6,290 bases of DNA from Acidobacteriota bacterium (GTDB lineage: Bacteria; Acidobacteriota; Vicinamibacteria; Vicinamibacterales; UBA2999): NCBI GenBank assembly GCA_947465275.1, contig CANIAI010000150.1:1-6290 (forward strand), given 5' to 3'. Shown here piece by piece: positions 5,828-6,290 of this stretch (positions are counted from its first letter, which is position 1; every line of letters begins with the position of its first letter). A program made the translations under genes and the position numbers. The notes under the pieces were generated by a model that was not told the origin of the DNA, ran no database searches, and worked only from the letters and a program-made list of their open reading frames with translations.

Positions 5828-6290
5828 CTACTCCGCGGCGGGGAAGTCGAAGCGGAGTTCCGCCACGAGCGGCAGGTGATCCGACGCGATGAGCGACAGC
5901 CGCGTGCGCGGCAGTTCGACCCGTTCCACCTCGACGTTCCCGTCGAAGTAGATATGGTCGAGGTGCAGCACCGGGAAGACGCCCGGGTAGGTGCGCCGGC
6001 GCCGCAGGTGCGTGCGGAGGTCGATGCTCTGCAGCCGCTCGCTGAGCATCATGGTCGCGAGCCCGCGCATCCATTCATTGAAGTCGCCGAGCACGATCTT
6101 CGGCTGGCCGATGCGCTTGTCGGTGAGGATGGTCGACAGTCGCCCCGCCTGGTAGCGCCGCTCCAGCAGCGCCGTGCCGAGGTGCACGTTGTAGAGATGC
6201 AGCGTGTCGTCCCCCACCGCGATGTCGACGCGCTGGCAGCAGCGCGGCTCGCAGGTCTTCCACGACAGGTCGTATTGCGAGTGGTGCCGA
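5828..6290 (-). CDS. Endonuclease/exonuclease/phosphatase (EEP) family protein, N-terminus cut by window edge
   Basis: The frame is open from the right edge to TAG at 5830-5828, leaving 153 C-terminal residues. It carries the later EEP motifs in order: N34-V-H36-L-G, the metal-binding L67-G-D69-F-N71, L110-D111-H112, and the terminal S136-D137-H138-L-P (numbered from the first visible codon). Members of this DNase I-like metal-dependent fold cleave phosphodiester or phosphoester bonds in nucleic acids, inositol phosphates or lipids; the substrate cannot be told here. The N-terminal part with the first catalytic Asn and Glu lies outside the window. A GTG at 6217 could be mistaken for a start, but homologous EEP sequence (EPR motif, residues 14-16) continues upstream, so the gene is partial. 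An unusual C13/C17/C18 cluster flanks that motif. It converges on the sigma operon and is probably unrelated to it. Confidence 0.9.
   Translation of the reverse strand, partial: RHHSQYDLSWKTCEPRCCQRVDIAVGDDTLHLYNVHLGTALLERRYQAGRLSTILTDKRIGQPKIVLGDFNEWMRGLATMMLSERLQSIDLRTHLRRRRTYPGVFPVLHLDHIYFDGNVEVERVELPRTRLSLIASDHLPLVAELRFDFPAAE

Noticed and set aside
5616..6074. 152-residue minus-strand frame across the terminator
   Set aside because: It overlaps the EEP gene in another frame and the small protein on the opposite strand, and runs through the terminator. No domain is visible.

Overview
The window looks like a high-GC chromosomal segment from a diderm (Gram-negative-type) bacterium. It holds six protein-coding genes and no RNA genes, mobile elements or CRISPR arrays that I can see. 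An outer-membrane Omp85-type barrel protein, a zinc-binding membrane anti-sigma factor and a membrane-anchored TlpA-like thioredoxin together indicate an outer membrane and a periplasm. Very high GC, weak Shine-Dalgarno sequences on several genes, and the combination of a peptidase, a TolB-like propeller and a barrel suggest Acidobacteriota (perhaps the Vicinamibacteria side) or a similar phylum. That placement is an inference from general impression, not from a database search.

Layout. Positions 1-3090 (minus strand) carry a very large exported protein whose C-terminal end runs off the left edge. It has a signal peptide, a gluzincin-type metallopeptidase domain (HELTH plus a downstream NEG glutamate), a TolB/PD40-like propeller, and a C-terminal Omp85/BamA-like barrel with the LRGY motif. 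A 292-base divergent intergenic region (3091-3382) separates it from a plus-strand cluster: an ECF sigma factor (3383-3988), a zinc-finger transmembrane anti-sigma factor overlapping it by ATGA (3985-4746), a TlpA/ResA-like thioredoxin 15 bases downstream (4762-5508), and a 74-residue cysteine-containing protein of unknown function 12 bases further on (5521-5745). A strong hairpin with a T-run (5787-5814) closes this operon. A convergent minus-strand endonuclease/exonuclease/phosphatase-family gene (5828 to the right edge) is cut at its N-terminus.

How it may work together. The sigma/anti-sigma pair is a standard one-step envelope-sensing switch. The anti-sigma factor holds the sigma factor at the inner membrane and has a periplasmic domain of about 140 residues with two cysteines. 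The co-transcribed thioredoxin is predicted to face the same compartment, so a thiol-redox or metal input into the switch is plausible but unproven. The divergent peptidase-propeller-barrel protein is an obvious candidate target or partner in envelope maintenance, although I found no convincing ECF promoter in front of it. Two RNA hairpins lie at the start of the sigma gene and a third lies just before the anti-sigma start codon, which may tune the ratio of the two proteins.
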